Part shown: positions 1 through 9,296 of the stretch, one piece after another
Position numbering within the stretch: position 1 is the first letter of the stretch
Layout of the letters: each line of letters begins with the position of its first letter
Origin: Alteribacter natronophilus
GTDB taxonomy: Bacteria > Bacillota > Bacilli > Bacillales > Salisediminibacteriaceae
Assembly: GCF_006007885.1 (NCBI RefSeq)
Contig: NZ_VCRO01000002.1
Span: forward strand, 62,001 to 126,000
Direction: 5' to 3'
Length of the DNA: 64,000 nt
The notes under the pieces: model-generated
Told to the model about the DNA's origin: nothing
What the model saw: the letters and a program-made list of their open reading frames with translations, nothing else
Database searches by the model: none
Translations under genes and position numbers: made by a program

Positions 1-2718
1 ATCACGGCCATTTCAGATGAGATCGTCCAGTGTGATTCGGTCGGGATTTACCTGCCTCAGGAAGACGGAAGTTTCCGGGGTTTTGTCGGAAAACCGGAAG
101 TCATTAACGGTATGACCCTTGATAATCATGTCATTGACATGGAGCATGACCTTCTTGCAAAAGAAGTGGCAGAGACAGGAAGAACCATCTACATACCTGA
201 TACATCAAAGGATACACGGCCGGATGCCCGGGCGGTGGAGGCCTTTCAGATTAAGTCACTGCTCGTACTGCCGATCTCACATAACGATGAACTTTTCGGA
301 CTCGTTTTTCTGTTTGATTACGGCATTCCGATGAACCTGAATGAATGCGAGATTGAGAGCGTTAAAGCATACGTGAATATGGCCGCTGTGGCGATCAATA
401 ATGCAAAAATACTTAAACGCAAGGAAACTCTGATTAACCAGAAACAGCTTCTTCTGGACGTATCCAGAGAGCTTTCCATGTGCTCCTCCGTGGAAGAGGC
501 ACTTGATATCTGTTTTCTTTACGTGGAAAAAGTCCTCGGCACCGCCAATGTCGGTTCACATCTCATAGACCCTGTGGCTGAACGGGTAATGAACCCGGCC
601 CGGCTAAGCCGGCGCAGTGACTGGTCGGAAGAGGACTGGAAATATGTTCACTCAAAGGTTCATATTAATCTCAGGGAAGATCCGGTTATGGCTGCTGTCA
701 TCGAGTCCAAAGAACCGCTTTACATACCAGATGTATGCAGCGATCCGGGCGTAAATAAAGAAGCCTGTTCCCGTTTCGGCATCAAATCACTACTAATCAT
801 GCCCATGGTGGCAGCGGGAAAAGTGCTTGGCCTTATACCTGTTGTGGAGCTTCAGAAGAACGGCAGGGAATTTTCGGAAAACCGGATGCAGCTCGCCCAG
901 TCCGTCGTCGATACCACAGCCGGAACGGTAGCTAACCTTCTATATACCGAGAAGCAGGACCTCATTATCAAGGAGCGTACAGCGGAACTTCAGGAGAAAA
1001 ACGATGAACTGAACCAGGCTGTTTCCGAGCTGAAACGAATCCGTGATGAAAAGGAACTTATTCTCAATTCAGCCGGAGAGGGGATCTTTGGTCTTGACCT
1101 TAAAGGCAGAATTACTTTCTGCAATCCGGCAAGTGCGAAAATGCTCGGATACGATTCAGCAGAAGAGCTGATCGGAAAGCCTTATTCGTTTATTTTCAGG
1201 CGAAAAGGTGTCCATGATGAGGCCCCTCTCTCCTCTGAACGCGAGGAATACGATACAGAAGAGAAGTTTTTCCGGAAGGACAACACCAGCTTTCCGGTGG
1301 AATATGTCATTTCATCTCTTGAAAAAGATGGTAAAGTAACCGGGGATGTTGTGACGTTTAAAGATATTACGAGACGCAGGCAGATGGAAGAGCAGATTAA
1401 ATACCAGGCGTATTACGACAGCCTTACAAACCTCCCCAACCGTGTGCTCCTGAACGACAGGCTGACACAGGGTATTACCTACTCCCGCCTGCACAGTGAA
1501 AAACTGGCCGTTCTGTTTCTTGATCTGGACCGTTTTAAATACGTAAACGATACCCATGGTCACAGCTTTGGCGACCTTCTGTTACAGGAAGTGGCGAGGC
1601 GTCTCAGTGAGGCGGTGCCGGATGAAGCGACCGTTTCCCGCCAGGGCGGGGATGAGTTTACGATCTTCCTGCCCAACATCCAGGATAAAGATGAAGTGGT
1701 AAATGTGGTGGAAAGCATCAACCGCCGTTTTTCCAGTCCGTTTTTCGTTAACGGTCATGAAGTCTACGTGAAAAACAGTATCGGCATCAGCCTTTACCCC
1801 GAGAACGGGGAAACAACAGATGACCTTGTAAAAAATGCTGATACGGCTATGTATAAATCAAAAGAACTTTCCGGGGACAACTATCATTTCTATGAATCGG
1901 ATATGGACAACAGACTTTATGAGCGGATTCAGCGCGAGACAGCCCTGTACAAAGCACTGGATCAGAACGAGCTTGAAGTCTATTATCAGCCGCAGGTGGA
2001 CTACAGAAAAGGCAGAATAACCGGAGTGGAAGCCCTGCTTCGCTGGAATCATCCAGTAGAGGGCATGATTCCTCCGGGAGATTTTCTTCCCATTGCGGAG
2101 GATACCGGGCTGATCGTGCCTATCGGAGAATGGGTGATTCAGGAATCCTGCCGGCAGCTCAAGCAGTGGCACGACTTCGGATTCACTGATCTGGACGTGT
2201 CCGTGAACCTGACCGTCCGCGAATTTGAACAGGCGGACCTGTTCACTAAAGTAAAAAATATACTCAGCAGGACCGGCCTGGATCCGTGCTTTCTCAAACT
2301 GGAAATTACCGAAAACCAGATTCTGAAAGACACCGAAGGAACCCTGGCGAGGATGAGAGAGTTCAAGGAATCGGGAGTGGATATCTCGATCGATGATTTC
2401 GGTACCGGGTATTCCTCGCTGGCGTATTTAAAACAGTTCCCGATCCACACCCTGAAAATTGATAAATCGTTCATACAGGACATTGATGAAAGAGGAGAAA
2501 ATGCCTCGATCGTTAACACAATTATCGACCTTGCGAAAAATATGGAGCTGGACCTGATTGCAGAAGGTGTGGAAACAGTTGAACAGGCAGACTTCCTTGC
2601 CTCCAAAGGCTGCTGTCATATGCAGGGGTTCTACTTCAGCCGCCCGCTTCCGGCTGACCGTATTAAAAATAAGTTTCTCAGTGGAGAGAGCCTCCCGGTC
2701 AGCGAGCCGCAGACATAG
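1..2718 (+). CDS. GAF-GAF-PAS-GGDEF-EAL cyclic-di-GMP signalling protein (5' end outside window)
   Basis: The frame is open from base 1, so the true start lies upstream; at least 905 codons are visible. In order: the end of one GAF domain, a second GAF domain (about nt 440-960), a short coiled coil (nt 965-1060), a PAS domain (about 1050-1390), GGDEF (about 1400-1890) and EAL (about 1910-2690). The GGDEF motif is intact at nt 1645-1659 (residues RQGGDEF) and EAL is intact at nt 2029-2037 (VEALLRW), with the downstream phosphodiesterase motifs DFGTGYSSL and EGVET. The product-inhibition I-site (RxxD before GGDEF) is not conserved; PDEA stands near that place. By family knowledge it makes and/or degrades c-di-GMP in response to ligands bound by the GAF/PAS modules. 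Both catalytic domains look competent; net direction cannot be told from sequence. Confidence 0.93.
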   Translation: MTAISDEIVQCDSVGIYLPQEDGSFRGFVGKPEVINGMTLDNHVIDMEHDLLAKEVAETGRTIYIPDTSKDTRPDARAVEAFQIKSLLVLPISHNDELFGLVFLFDYGIPMNLNECEIESVKAYVNMAAVAINNAKILKRKETLINQKQLLLDVSRELSMCSSVEEALDICFLYVEKVLGTANVGSHLIDPVAERVMNPARLSRRSDWSEEDWKYVHSKVHINLREDPVMAAVIESKEPLYIPDVCSDPGVNKEACSRFGIKSLLIMPMVAAGKVLGLIPVVELQKNGREFSENRMQLAQSVVDTTAGTVANLLYTEKQDLIIKERTAELQEKNDELNQAVSELKRIRDEKELILNSAGEGIFGLDLKGRITFCNPASAKMLGYDSAEELIGKPYSFIFRRKGVHDEAPLSSEREEYDTEEKFFRKDNTSFPVEYVISSLEKDGKVTGDVVTFKDITRRRQMEEQIKYQAYYDSLTNLPNRVLLNDRLTQGITYSRLHSEKLAVLFLDLDRFKYVNDTHGHSFGDLLLQEVARRLSEAVPDEATVSRQGGDEFTIFLPNIQDKDEVVNVVESINRRFSSPFFVNGHEVYVKNSIGISLYPENGETTDDLVKNADTAMYKSKELSGDNYHFYESDMDNRLYERIQRETALYKALDQNELEVYYQPQVDYRKGRITGVEALLRWNHPVEGMIPPGDFLPIAEDTGLIVPIGEWVIQESCRQLKQWHDFGFTDLDVSVNLTVREFEQADLFTKVKNILSRTGLDPCFLKLEITENQILKDTEGTLARMREFKESGVDISIDDFGTGYSSLAYLKQFPIHTLKIDKSFIQDIDERGENASIVNTIIDLAKNMELDLIAEGVETVEQADFLASKGCCHMQGFYFSRPLPADRIKNKFLSGESLPVSEPQT

Positions 2719-2868
2719 GCTGCTGACCTTCCTCTGCGGAAAGGGAGTGCTGTGAGAGTAATTGTACAACCCGCTCCCTGAGTCAGGCATAAGCCTGTGT
2801 AACCGGTGTAGAAAGCCGGCCGCTTGCCAGGCATACAAATCAAGCTGTAATCAGGAGGATGTTGCAAA

Positions 2869-4509
2869 ATGAAAGCAGTAAGACTCGTACTTGATTATCT
2901 GAAATCCGGCGGAGTTAACCATATTTTCGGGATTCCGGCGGGATCCGTAAATGCTTTTTTTGATGAACTTTACGATATGCCTGAAATGACACCGGTGGTC
3001 ACCAAGCATGAAGGTGCCGCTGGTTATATGGCGTGCTCCTACGCCAGATATGCTAACGAGATGAGCGTATGCATAAGCTGCAGCGGTCCCGGCGCCACCA
3101 ATATGGTGACCGGTGCTGCCAATGCCATGCGTGAGCATTTGCCGGTTCTGTTTCTGACCGGGGCGGTGCCGGTAAACACAGTGGGACTCAATGCCTCCCA
3201 GGAGCTCGATGCCCAGCCTGTTTTTGAACCGGTAACGAAATACAGTGTCACAGTGACGGATGCGAAAGATCTTCTTGCAGAAGTGGCGAAAGCAGCAGAA
3301 ATCGCTCTTGATGGTGTACCTGGCCCCGTTCACGTGGCTATGCCGATTGACGTGCAGCTGGCGGAAGCCCCGTCTGTAAACATGCCGGCTTTTCCGGAAA
3401 AGCGGCCGGTCGTGCCGGATGCTGAAGTGATTTCCGAGGTGGCTAAAGAGCTGGCAGGGCGGAAAAGCGGGATTTTATTTGCGGGACAGGGAATCAGAAA
3501 TGCAGGTGAACAGTTTCATGAGCTTGCCGAACTGCTCGGATGGCCAATCGTCACGACGCCTCAGGCGAGAGGGATGGTCAAAAGCAATCACCCTCAACTG
3601 AAGGGAGTCTTCGGCTTTGCAGGTCATGAAAGTGCCTCTGAGCTCATCAACAGTCCCCGGCCGGACGAAGCGATTCTCGTTCTTGGATCGAGTCTCGGTG
3701 AAACGGCTACGAATAACTGGAACGAAAACCTGGCTAAAGGCCGTTTTCTCGTCCAGATGGACTTCGATGAAACTGTATTTAACCGCAAATATGCCGTTGA
3801 TATGCAGGTTCATGGTGACCTGAAGCTGAGTCTCCTGTTTTTAAATGAGGAACTGAGAGCACTCGGCCTGGGCAAAGACAGCCGTGAAAAAGAAGTCGTC
3901 ACCCGCAGTACAGCAGCAGGGGAGGATTACAATACAAAAAATGTGTTTCTCAGACTGCAGGACCTTCTGCCTGAAGATACCCGATACACGATTGATATAG
4001 GGGAATTCATGGCTTACGTTATTCACCATATGGAAGTGAAAAAAGAAGGGGCATTTGATATAAACGTTCATTTTGGCGCTATGGGAAGCGGGATCGGCTC
4101 AGCAATCGGCAGTGCATTCGCCGAGCCTGATCGTCCGGTAGCGGCCATTACCGGGGACGGCTGCTTCTTTATGCACGGAATGGAAATGCTTACGGCCAAA
4201 GAATACGATCTGCCCGTTCTGTTTGTGGTGATGAATAACGCCCGCCTCGGAATGGTTTATCACGGGCACACGCTTCAGTACAAGCGTTCCCATTCTTCTT
4301 TTGAACAGGAGGGCGTGGATATCGCTGCGATGGCCAAAGCACTTGGCGTGCCGAGTGCACGGGTGGAAAAACTGAGTGACATTAAGGAAGAAACAGTTTC
4401 CCGTCTAACTGAGCACGGAGGGCCTGCTGTACTCGAAGTTGATCTCGTGGACAACAGTGTTCCTCCGATGGGGGACAGAGTGAAGTTTCTCTCTTCCTTT
4501 GGAAAGTAG
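2869..4509 (+). CDS. Thiamine pyrophosphate-dependent enzyme, acetolactate synthase / benzoylformate decarboxylase family
   Basis: 546 residues with the three-part TPP enzyme fold. The N-terminal Pyr domain has the catalytic Glu in TKHEGAAGYMA, the central domain is FAD/nucleotide-like, and the C-terminal PP domain has GDGCFFMHGMEML followed by VVMNNARLGMVYHG, the GDG-x(~25)-NN Mg/TPP signature. Length and layout match large-subunit acetolactate synthases and related 2-oxoacid decarboxylases; the substrate cannot be fixed without a tree. No small regulatory subunit or ilv genes are adjacent, which argues against biosynthetic IlvB. The start ATG is preceded by CAGGAGG at good spacing. It follows the c-di-GMP gene by 150 bp, a stretch with small inverted repeats but no feature I can name. 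Confidence 0.85.
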   Translation: MKAVRLVLDYLKSGGVNHIFGIPAGSVNAFFDELYDMPEMTPVVTKHEGAAGYMACSYARYANEMSVCISCSGPGATNMVTGAANAMREHLPVLFLTGAVPVNTVGLNASQELDAQPVFEPVTKYSVTVTDAKDLLAEVAKAAEIALDGVPGPVHVAMPIDVQLAEAPSVNMPAFPEKRPVVPDAEVISEVAKELAGRKSGILFAGQGIRNAGEQFHELAELLGWPIVTTPQARGMVKSNHPQLKGVFGFAGHESASELINSPRPDEAILVLGSSLGETATNNWNENLAKGRFLVQMDFDETVFNRKYAVDMQVHGDLKLSLLFLNEELRALGLGKDSREKEVVTRSTAAGEDYNTKNVFLRLQDLLPEDTRYTIDIGEFMAYVIHHMEVKKEGAFDINVHFGAMGSGIGSAIGSAFAEPDRPVAAITGDGCFFMHGMEMLTAKEYDLPVLFVVMNNARLGMVYHGHTLQYKRSHSSFEQEGVDIAAMAKALGVPSARVEKLSDIKEETVSRLTEHGGPAVLEVDLVDNSVPPMGDRVKFLSSFGK

Positions 4510-4595
4510 CTGTCTGTGCCCTGTCCCTGTCCAGTCCGGACAGGGATTCTTTTTCTGCAAAAGGGGAATGGTGTGTGGGAGAAGGGGGGCTTCCG

Positions 4596-5246
4596 ATGGG
4601 AAAGAAGAGAATCATATACGTCTCCGTTCTCCTTATTCTGATGGCACTTTTATATATGGAAACGGTAAGAACCCGGGCAGGGAAGGTACTGGGAGAAGCT
4701 GATTCTTTCATTATCGGTGTGGTGCAGAACCCGGAATCACCGGCCCTCACTGAGGCGGCGATTCTGATTACCGAAGCCGGTTCGGTTACGGCACTCACGG
4801 TAATCGCATTACTTGGAGGGATCTTCTTTGCCTGGCAGGGGAAATGGAAAATGGCGCTGTTTTATCCTGCAGCAGCAGGAGCAGGCGGGCTGGTAAACTG
4901 GCTGCTGAAAGTATCCTTTCAGCGGGCACGTCCTGATATGAATCCTCTGATTACTGCAGAAGGGTTCAGTTTTCCGAGCGGCCACTCCATGGGCTCTATG
5001 ATGACGTATGGCCTGCTGGCGTACTTTATCGTAAGAATCGCGGATAAAACACCGGTGCGGGTCACAGCGTTTACCGCTGCAGCCGCGTTAATCTTTATTA
5101 TCGGCATGACAAGAATTTATCTCGGTGTCCACTACCCCACCGATGTAGCAGCCGGCTTTCTGGCAGGGGGGATCTGGATTGTCATCGCGGTGTTTATCTG
5201 GAAGCGCTGGTTTGAAAAAAGAAAGCAGGGTGAAGAAAAAGGCTGA
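4596..5246 (+). CDS. PAP2-superfamily membrane phosphatase
   Basis: 216 residues counting from the ATG at 4596, which has a GGGGGG Shine-Dalgarno; an in-frame GTG at 4575 would add seven residues but lacks as good a site. About five to six hydrophobic segments. The three acid phosphatase motifs are present: KVSFQRARP (K-x6-RP), PSGHSMGS, and TRIYLGVHYPTD (catalytic His and Asp). Such enzymes dephosphorylate undecaprenyl pyrophosphate or phosphatidate/PGP at the membrane outer face; the substrate here is inferred, not shown. It stands alone between the TPP enzyme and a terminator that overlaps its stop codon. Confidence 0.88.
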   Translation: MGKKRIIYVSVLLILMALLYMETVRTRAGKVLGEADSFIIGVVQNPESPALTEAAILITEAGSVTALTVIALLGGIFFAWQGKWKMALFYPAAAGAGGLVNWLLKVSFQRARPDMNPLITAEGFSFPSGHSMGSMMTYGLLAYFIVRIADKTPVRVTAFTAAAALIFIIGMTRIYLGVHYPTDVAAGFLAGGIWIVIAVFIWKRWFEKRKQGEEKG

Positions 5247-5285
5247 ATTCCGGACGGGGTACGCTTTCGGAATCAGCCTTTCTTC
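5241..5285 (+). terminator. Rho-independent terminator of the PAP2 gene
   Basis: Stem GGCTGAATTCCG / CGGAATCAGCC followed by a T-rich run; the 5' arm contains the gene's own stop codon. Confidence 0.7.
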
Positions 5286-5349
5286 CTTCTTTCAGGAAAC
5301 TATATAATTTTTAGAGACTAAAAAGCACTGACGCGCTTCTTAAAACAAA

Positions 5350-5476
5350 AAGCTCCGCTTCACGCCGTCCGTTCGCTTTCCGCGGCGGTCCGGGAAGCCT
5401 CCTCGGGCGACTGCCCTGCGGGGTCTCCCCTGGCCCCAACTGCCGCAGGAGTCTCACTGCCTGCGTGAAGCTCCGC
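5350..5476. repeat. Diverged copy of the intergenic GC-rich hairpin repeat family
   Basis: It shares the blocks CTTTCCGCGG, GCCTCCTCGGG, CCTGCGGGGTCT and GCAGGAGTCTC with the better-preserved copies at 25957, 47688, 62699 and 63691. The outer ends form the inverted repeat GCTTCACGC (5357) / GCGTGAAGC (5463), unlike the ends of the other copies, so this is a diverged or different subtype. It fills most of the 330-bp gap between the converging PAP2 and metallophosphoesterase genes. Confidence 0.6.
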
Positions 5477-5578
5477 ATAGGACCAGACGATATGTAACGC
5501 TGAGTTAAGAGTAATAACCGGCGGCTCCCCCAAAAGCATCCTGCTGCAGATTACTTAAGCAGCATTCACCAACTGCAG

Positions 5579-6685
5579 TCAGCCTGAAAATATGACATCA
5601 ATACAGACGATTTCGGAACGACTTCCAATCCGGACCGGCGGCCCCCAGAAGCCGAACCCCGATGAAACGATCGTGTGTAAGCTCCCTTTCTGAAGCAAGC
5701 CCCAGTCGTTTTCATACATCCGGCGGGTAATCCAGTTGTTTGGCCACATTTGCCCTCTGTGGGTATGCCCGGAAATCATCAGGTCAACCCCTGCTTTACG
5801 GATGTTCTCAAAATCATAGGGCTGATGATCGAGAAGGATGAGGGGAAGTCCGGGGTTCAGCTTCTCCGTCAGTGTGGTGATGGATTTGCGATTCTTCTCC
5901 GTCCGGTCCCTTCTTCCGATCAGCTGAATACTGTCTTCAAGAACAACCCGGTCATCCAGCAGCATTGTGATGCCGCACTGCTTCATCTCCTCAATGATTT
6001 CATCCTTTTTCCGTCCGTAGTATTCGTGGTTTCCAAGAATGCCGTACACACCCAGCGGAGCATTGATCTCTTTCATTATGTCACCCATCCTCCGTTTCTG
6101 GAACACGTCAGGGCTGTCATCGATAATGTCGCCGGGAAACACGATCAGATCGGCTCCAATCTTTTCGAGTTCCTTCTGAAGGCGACACAGGTGCCGGCGA
6201 CCGGACAGTGTGCCGAAATGCATATCCGAGGCGGCGGCAATCCGCATTTTTTTCCGGGAGCCTGCACTCTTTGGAATGGTGATCGTGTAGTGCCGTATAA
6301 CAGGGGAGTAGGCATTATAAGTACCTTTGATGAAAATAAATACCAGAATGAGAGCCACTGTCCAGCCCGTCCAGATGGTGGCGGTGTTCAGCGGTAAACC
6401 GGCTAGCCCCAGCAGGAAAACAGCTGCAGCCGCTGCCGGGAAAAGGAGGAGCCCGTACTGAAACAGAACCATCCAGTAAACGCCAATCACTTTTAGAAAA
6501 GCGAGAGCCGGATGGATCCGTCCGAGCATGTAGCCGAACGAGGCCAGTCCGATGACTGAACCGAACAGCAGAAGGCTCCCCGTTTCCATAACCGCCCCGA
6601 GCCATACCCAGATGGTCCAGCCGATATAAAACGTTAATAAAGAATAGATAATCAGAAAAACAGAAAAATACGCCCAGGCTTTCAT
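5579..6685 (-). CDS. Membrane-anchored calcineurin-like metallophosphoesterase
   Basis: 368 residues. The first ~125 residues carry four or so hydrophobic segments. The rest is a metallophosphoesterase domain with all metal-ligand motifs: AASDMHFG (DxH), PGDIIDD (GDxxD), GNHEYYG, and SGHTHRGQ, plus an LDHQP histidine. Relatives in Bacillus (YkuE/YpbG group) are membrane or cell-wall phosphoesterases; the substrate is unknown. AAAGGACGG precedes the ATG. The 294-bp divergent gap to the pseudopilin operon holds a TAAGCAGG/CCTGCTTA inverted repeat (about 6710-6763) but no convincing gene. Confidence 0.88.
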   Translation of the reverse strand: MKAWAYFSVFLIIYSLLTFYIGWTIWVWLGAVMETGSLLLFGSVIGLASFGYMLGRIHPALAFLKVIGVYWMVLFQYGLLLFPAAAAAVFLLGLAGLPLNTATIWTGWTVALILVFIFIKGTYNAYSPVIRHYTITIPKSAGSRKKMRIAAASDMHFGTLSGRRHLCRLQKELEKIGADLIVFPGDIIDDSPDVFQKRRMGDIMKEINAPLGVYGILGNHEYYGRKKDEIIEEMKQCGITMLLDDRVVLEDSIQLIGRRDRTEKNRKSITTLTEKLNPGLPLILLDHQPYDFENIRKAGVDLMISGHTHRGQMWPNNWITRRMYENDWGLLQKGSLHTIVSSGFGFWGPPVRIGSRSEIVCIDVIFSG

Positions 6686-6979
6686 TCGCTTCCGTCCTTT
6701 TAAGTAGAATAAGCAGGTTAAGCATACACCTCCAGGATCGGGAAAAGCTATCTTCCTGCTTAAGTCCCGGGATCACGTTCCTTTGAATACGCTGAAAACA
6801 GAAGGCAGGTGAGCGGAATGGAGCAGGAGGGTCTATAAAGGCACTCTATCTCCAGTCTGTTTATGAAAATAAGCAGAACGTCTTTCAGAGAGTACCGGAA
6901 TCAGTAAAAATAGGCAGTGTGAACCAGGTAAATAGTTTATACTAAAGAGAACAGCACTTTTATATGAGGAGGTGATTGT

Positions 6980-7372
6980 GTGGACTGGAAAAAGGACATC
7001 GCTGCATCGGAAAAAGGAGAATCGCTCATTGAAATTCTGGCCTCCCTTGTACTGCTTTCGATTATTATTGTCCCCTTCATGGCGTTTTTTACAGGATCCT
7101 CACAGTCAGCCTCCACCTCGGAACGGATTATGGACGCGACCTATCTGGCACAGATGAAGATGGAGCAGGAAATACATTCTGGCAGTGGAACATATGAAGT
7201 GTGTGAGCCTGCTTCGAATTATTACGTCTACATAGAACGAAATGATACAGATCTGCCGCCGGGACTTGAGCGAATTCTCGTCAGCGTGTTCACTGACGAA
7301 AACTGCAGAGGCAGGGCCGAGGCACAGCTGGAAACAATCGTACAAATTGGTTCCGGAGGGGGAGAGAAATGA
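6980..7372 (+). CDS. Type IV prepilin-like protein 1 (pseudopilin)
   Basis: 130 residues, GTG start after GAGGAGGTG. A class III signal peptide is visible: a short charged leader ending KGESLIEILASL, with Gly at -1, Glu at +5 and a 20-residue hydrophobic helix behind it, as cleaved by prepilin peptidase. The C-terminal part is short, with two cysteines about 35 residues apart (YEVCEPAS and ENCRGRA). It is the first of three genes joined by ATGA stop/start overlaps, so they are almost surely co-translated. It belongs to the PulI/GspI-like or ComG-like minor pilins; exact role unknown. Confidence 0.8.
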   Translation: MDWKKDIAASEKGESLIEILASLVLLSIIIVPFMAFFTGSSQSASTSERIMDATYLAQMKMEQEIHSGSGTYEVCEPASNYYVYIERNDTDLPPGLERILVSVFTDENCRGRAEAQLETIVQIGSGGGEK

Positions 7373-7830
7373 GTTCTCTACGCAAAGATTGCCGCGGAGC
7401 CTCGTTAGTTGAAGTTCTGACTGCCTTTTCGCTAATGGGTATGATTCTTCTGATTGCTTTCTCCTTCCACTTTTTCGGCCAGAACGAATACAGCACACAA
7501 TCAGCCGAAGTGAGCCAGCAGAATGAAGTGAGAATTGCGCTTAATGTGCTTACCAGGGAAATCAGGAATGCAGACCAGGCTGAGGTGGATGCTGAAAATA
7601 ACAGCAGAATAACAATTACAAGTGAAGATAACACCCGGACCATTTTCAGGCTTTCATCGGAAGGAAAGCTTCTTAGAGGAGAAAATAATATAATTGCTTC
7701 CGATATTGAAGAACTTTCTTTCATTGAGGAAAGCGGTTCAGTAAAAGTCACCATTGTGGGACGAGCAGGCAGAAGCCGTCAGACGGATATCACGACCGAG
7801 ATTTTTATGAGAGGCAGTGAGGATCCATGA
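7369..7830 (+). CDS. Type IV prepilin-like protein 2 (PulJ/GspJ-like pseudopilin)
   Basis: 153 residues; the ATG overlaps the previous stop as ATGA. The leader CRGASLVEVLTAFSLMGM has Gly at -1 and Glu at +5, followed by a hydrophobic helix. The remainder resembles the GspJ-type minor pilin fold (beta-rich, about 100 residues). It is translationally coupled on both sides. No pilus ATPase, platform protein or prepilin peptidase lies nearby, so the machinery must be encoded elsewhere. Confidence 0.78.
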   Translation: MSSLRKDCRGASLVEVLTAFSLMGMILLIAFSFHFFGQNEYSTQSAEVSQQNEVRIALNVLTREIRNADQAEVDAENNSRITITSEDNTRTIFRLSSEGKLLRGENNIIASDIEELSFIEESGSVKVTIVGRAGRSRQTDITTEIFMRGSEDP

Positions 7831-9281
7831 AAACAGTAAACAATGAAAAAGGCATTACGCTTGTTGTAGTGATGATGGTTCTCGTTGTTGTATCCATACT
7901 CGGTTTATCCATGATGGGGCTGGCTGCAGCGAGCGTGAGCCAAAGCACCGGTGATCGTGATTCGGAGGCGGCTTATTATATTGCTGAAGGTGGAGCACGT
8001 CTGGCAGCGGAGGATCTTAGAATAAAGGCAGATATTCTTTATGATCAGAGCAGTAATAATTCAAATGAATTCTTTGAAAAGCTGAGTTATTATACTTCAG
8101 AGTTGGATGGAATAGTTTACAGAGATGATTATTTCTCTGCCTTCTCGGGCAGTCACCCAGAGGCCATTATCAAAGTTACCCCCTTAGAAAAGGATATGGT
8201 TGATGAAACTGTTCAATCATATGTTATTACTTCCACAGGTCGTTTGGGCAGTCGCACTCGGACAGTCCAAAAGACAGTTTCGGTTACTTGGGAGGAAACG
8301 ACCAACCAGGTTCTGGAATTTATGAAGGGTATGGCTTTATTTTCAAGGAATGACGTGTTTTTGGAAGGCGGTCCTACTATTGATGGTTCTCTTGGCACAA
8401 ACAGTACAGAAAGTGGAGCAATTACTCTTACTGGGAATCCCTCTCTTACTGGGGATCTTTATCTGCGCAGTGAACTTAAGGAGAGCGGTTTTGACACACC
8501 AGACTGGATGGAGATTAAAAATAATATAATCTGGATGGAAGAAGAACAAGTTTTTGCTATGCCTGAGTTTCCTGACTTTCCCGATAAAGCCACCGCTGAC
8601 ATCATCAAATACCGAACTAACGGAAATGACAGTAAGACACTGGAATTACCTGTTGATGAAAAAGAGGAGGACCCTTTGTATATTTCCGAACTAAGAATGG
8701 AATCAAATACAAATTTGACTATACCTCTAGAGGGAGAATCCAAATCCTTAGTTGTTGATCATCTGAATATCCAAAATGGCCAGATCCACCTCACCGGGGA
8801 GGGTCACCTGGATATCTATGTTAAGGAAGCTATATCTATGGGTTCTGGAAGTACTATCAATACAGGCAAGGACAGTACTCAGCTTAATATCTATTTTCTC
8901 GGTAGCGGTAATGCTTCCAGCCCGAGAGAAGTAAAGCTGTCAGGTGATCAGCAGATTTACGGGTCCTTATTTGCAGAGGACGCAAATCTGGATTTTGGAG
9001 GAGGATCCGGATTTTTCGGGCACATCGTTACAGGCGGCAGGAGTGTAAAGATTGGGGGAGGTTCAGAAGCAGAATCCCGGATATTTTTTGCCCCTGAGGC
9101 TGATTTGACACTTTCCGGGGGAGGTACAGTAGTGGGTTCTGTGCTGGTAAACAGTGTTGAAGGTTCAGGGGGCGGAACAATTCGCTATTTACCATGGGAA
9201 AACACGCCTGTTCCCTTCTTTCCCGACGCTGAAGAAAGCAGTAAATCAGTATTTGAATCCGGTCCCATCCGTGAAAAATAA
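7827..9281 (+). CDS. PilX-like pilus assembly protein with beta-helix-like C-terminal domain
   Basis: 484 residues, ATGA-coupled to the preceding gene. The N-terminus is KGITLVVVMMVLVVVSILGL, a prepilin-type helix, followed by EAAYYIAEGGARLAAEDL, the AxYxAExG signature of PilX N-terminal domains. Residues ~170-470 are rich in Gly/Ser and short repeats of the kind seen in polymer-forming (bactofilin-like) or beta-helical domains. Such large non-pilin partners probably cap or adhere at a pseudopilus tip; that is inference. Base composition is a little more AT-rich than in neighbouring genes, which hints at a different evolutionary rate or origin. Confidence 0.75.
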   Translation: MKTVNNEKGITLVVVMMVLVVVSILGLSMMGLAAASVSQSTGDRDSEAAYYIAEGGARLAAEDLRIKADILYDQSSNNSNEFFEKLSYYTSELDGIVYRDDYFSAFSGSHPEAIIKVTPLEKDMVDETVQSYVITSTGRLGSRTRTVQKTVSVTWEETTNQVLEFMKGMALFSRNDVFLEGGPTIDGSLGTNSTESGAITLTGNPSLTGDLYLRSELKESGFDTPDWMEIKNNIIWMEEEQVFAMPEFPDFPDKATADIIKYRTNGNDSKTLELPVDEKEEDPLYISELRMESNTNLTIPLEGESKSLVVDHLNIQNGQIHLTGEGHLDIYVKEAISMGSGSTINTGKDSTQLNIYFLGSGNASSPREVKLSGDQQIYGSLFAEDANLDFGGGSGFFGHIVTGGRSVKIGGGSEAESRIFFAPEADLTLSGGGTVVGSVLVNSVEGSGGGTIRYLPWENTPVPFFPDAEESSKSVFESGPIREK

Positions 9282-9296
9282 AAAGGAGGCAGCCTT

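Noticed and set aside
2719-2868. Riboswitch before the TPP enzyme
   Set aside because: Some small inverted repeats but no match to TPP, cobalamin or other known conserved cores.
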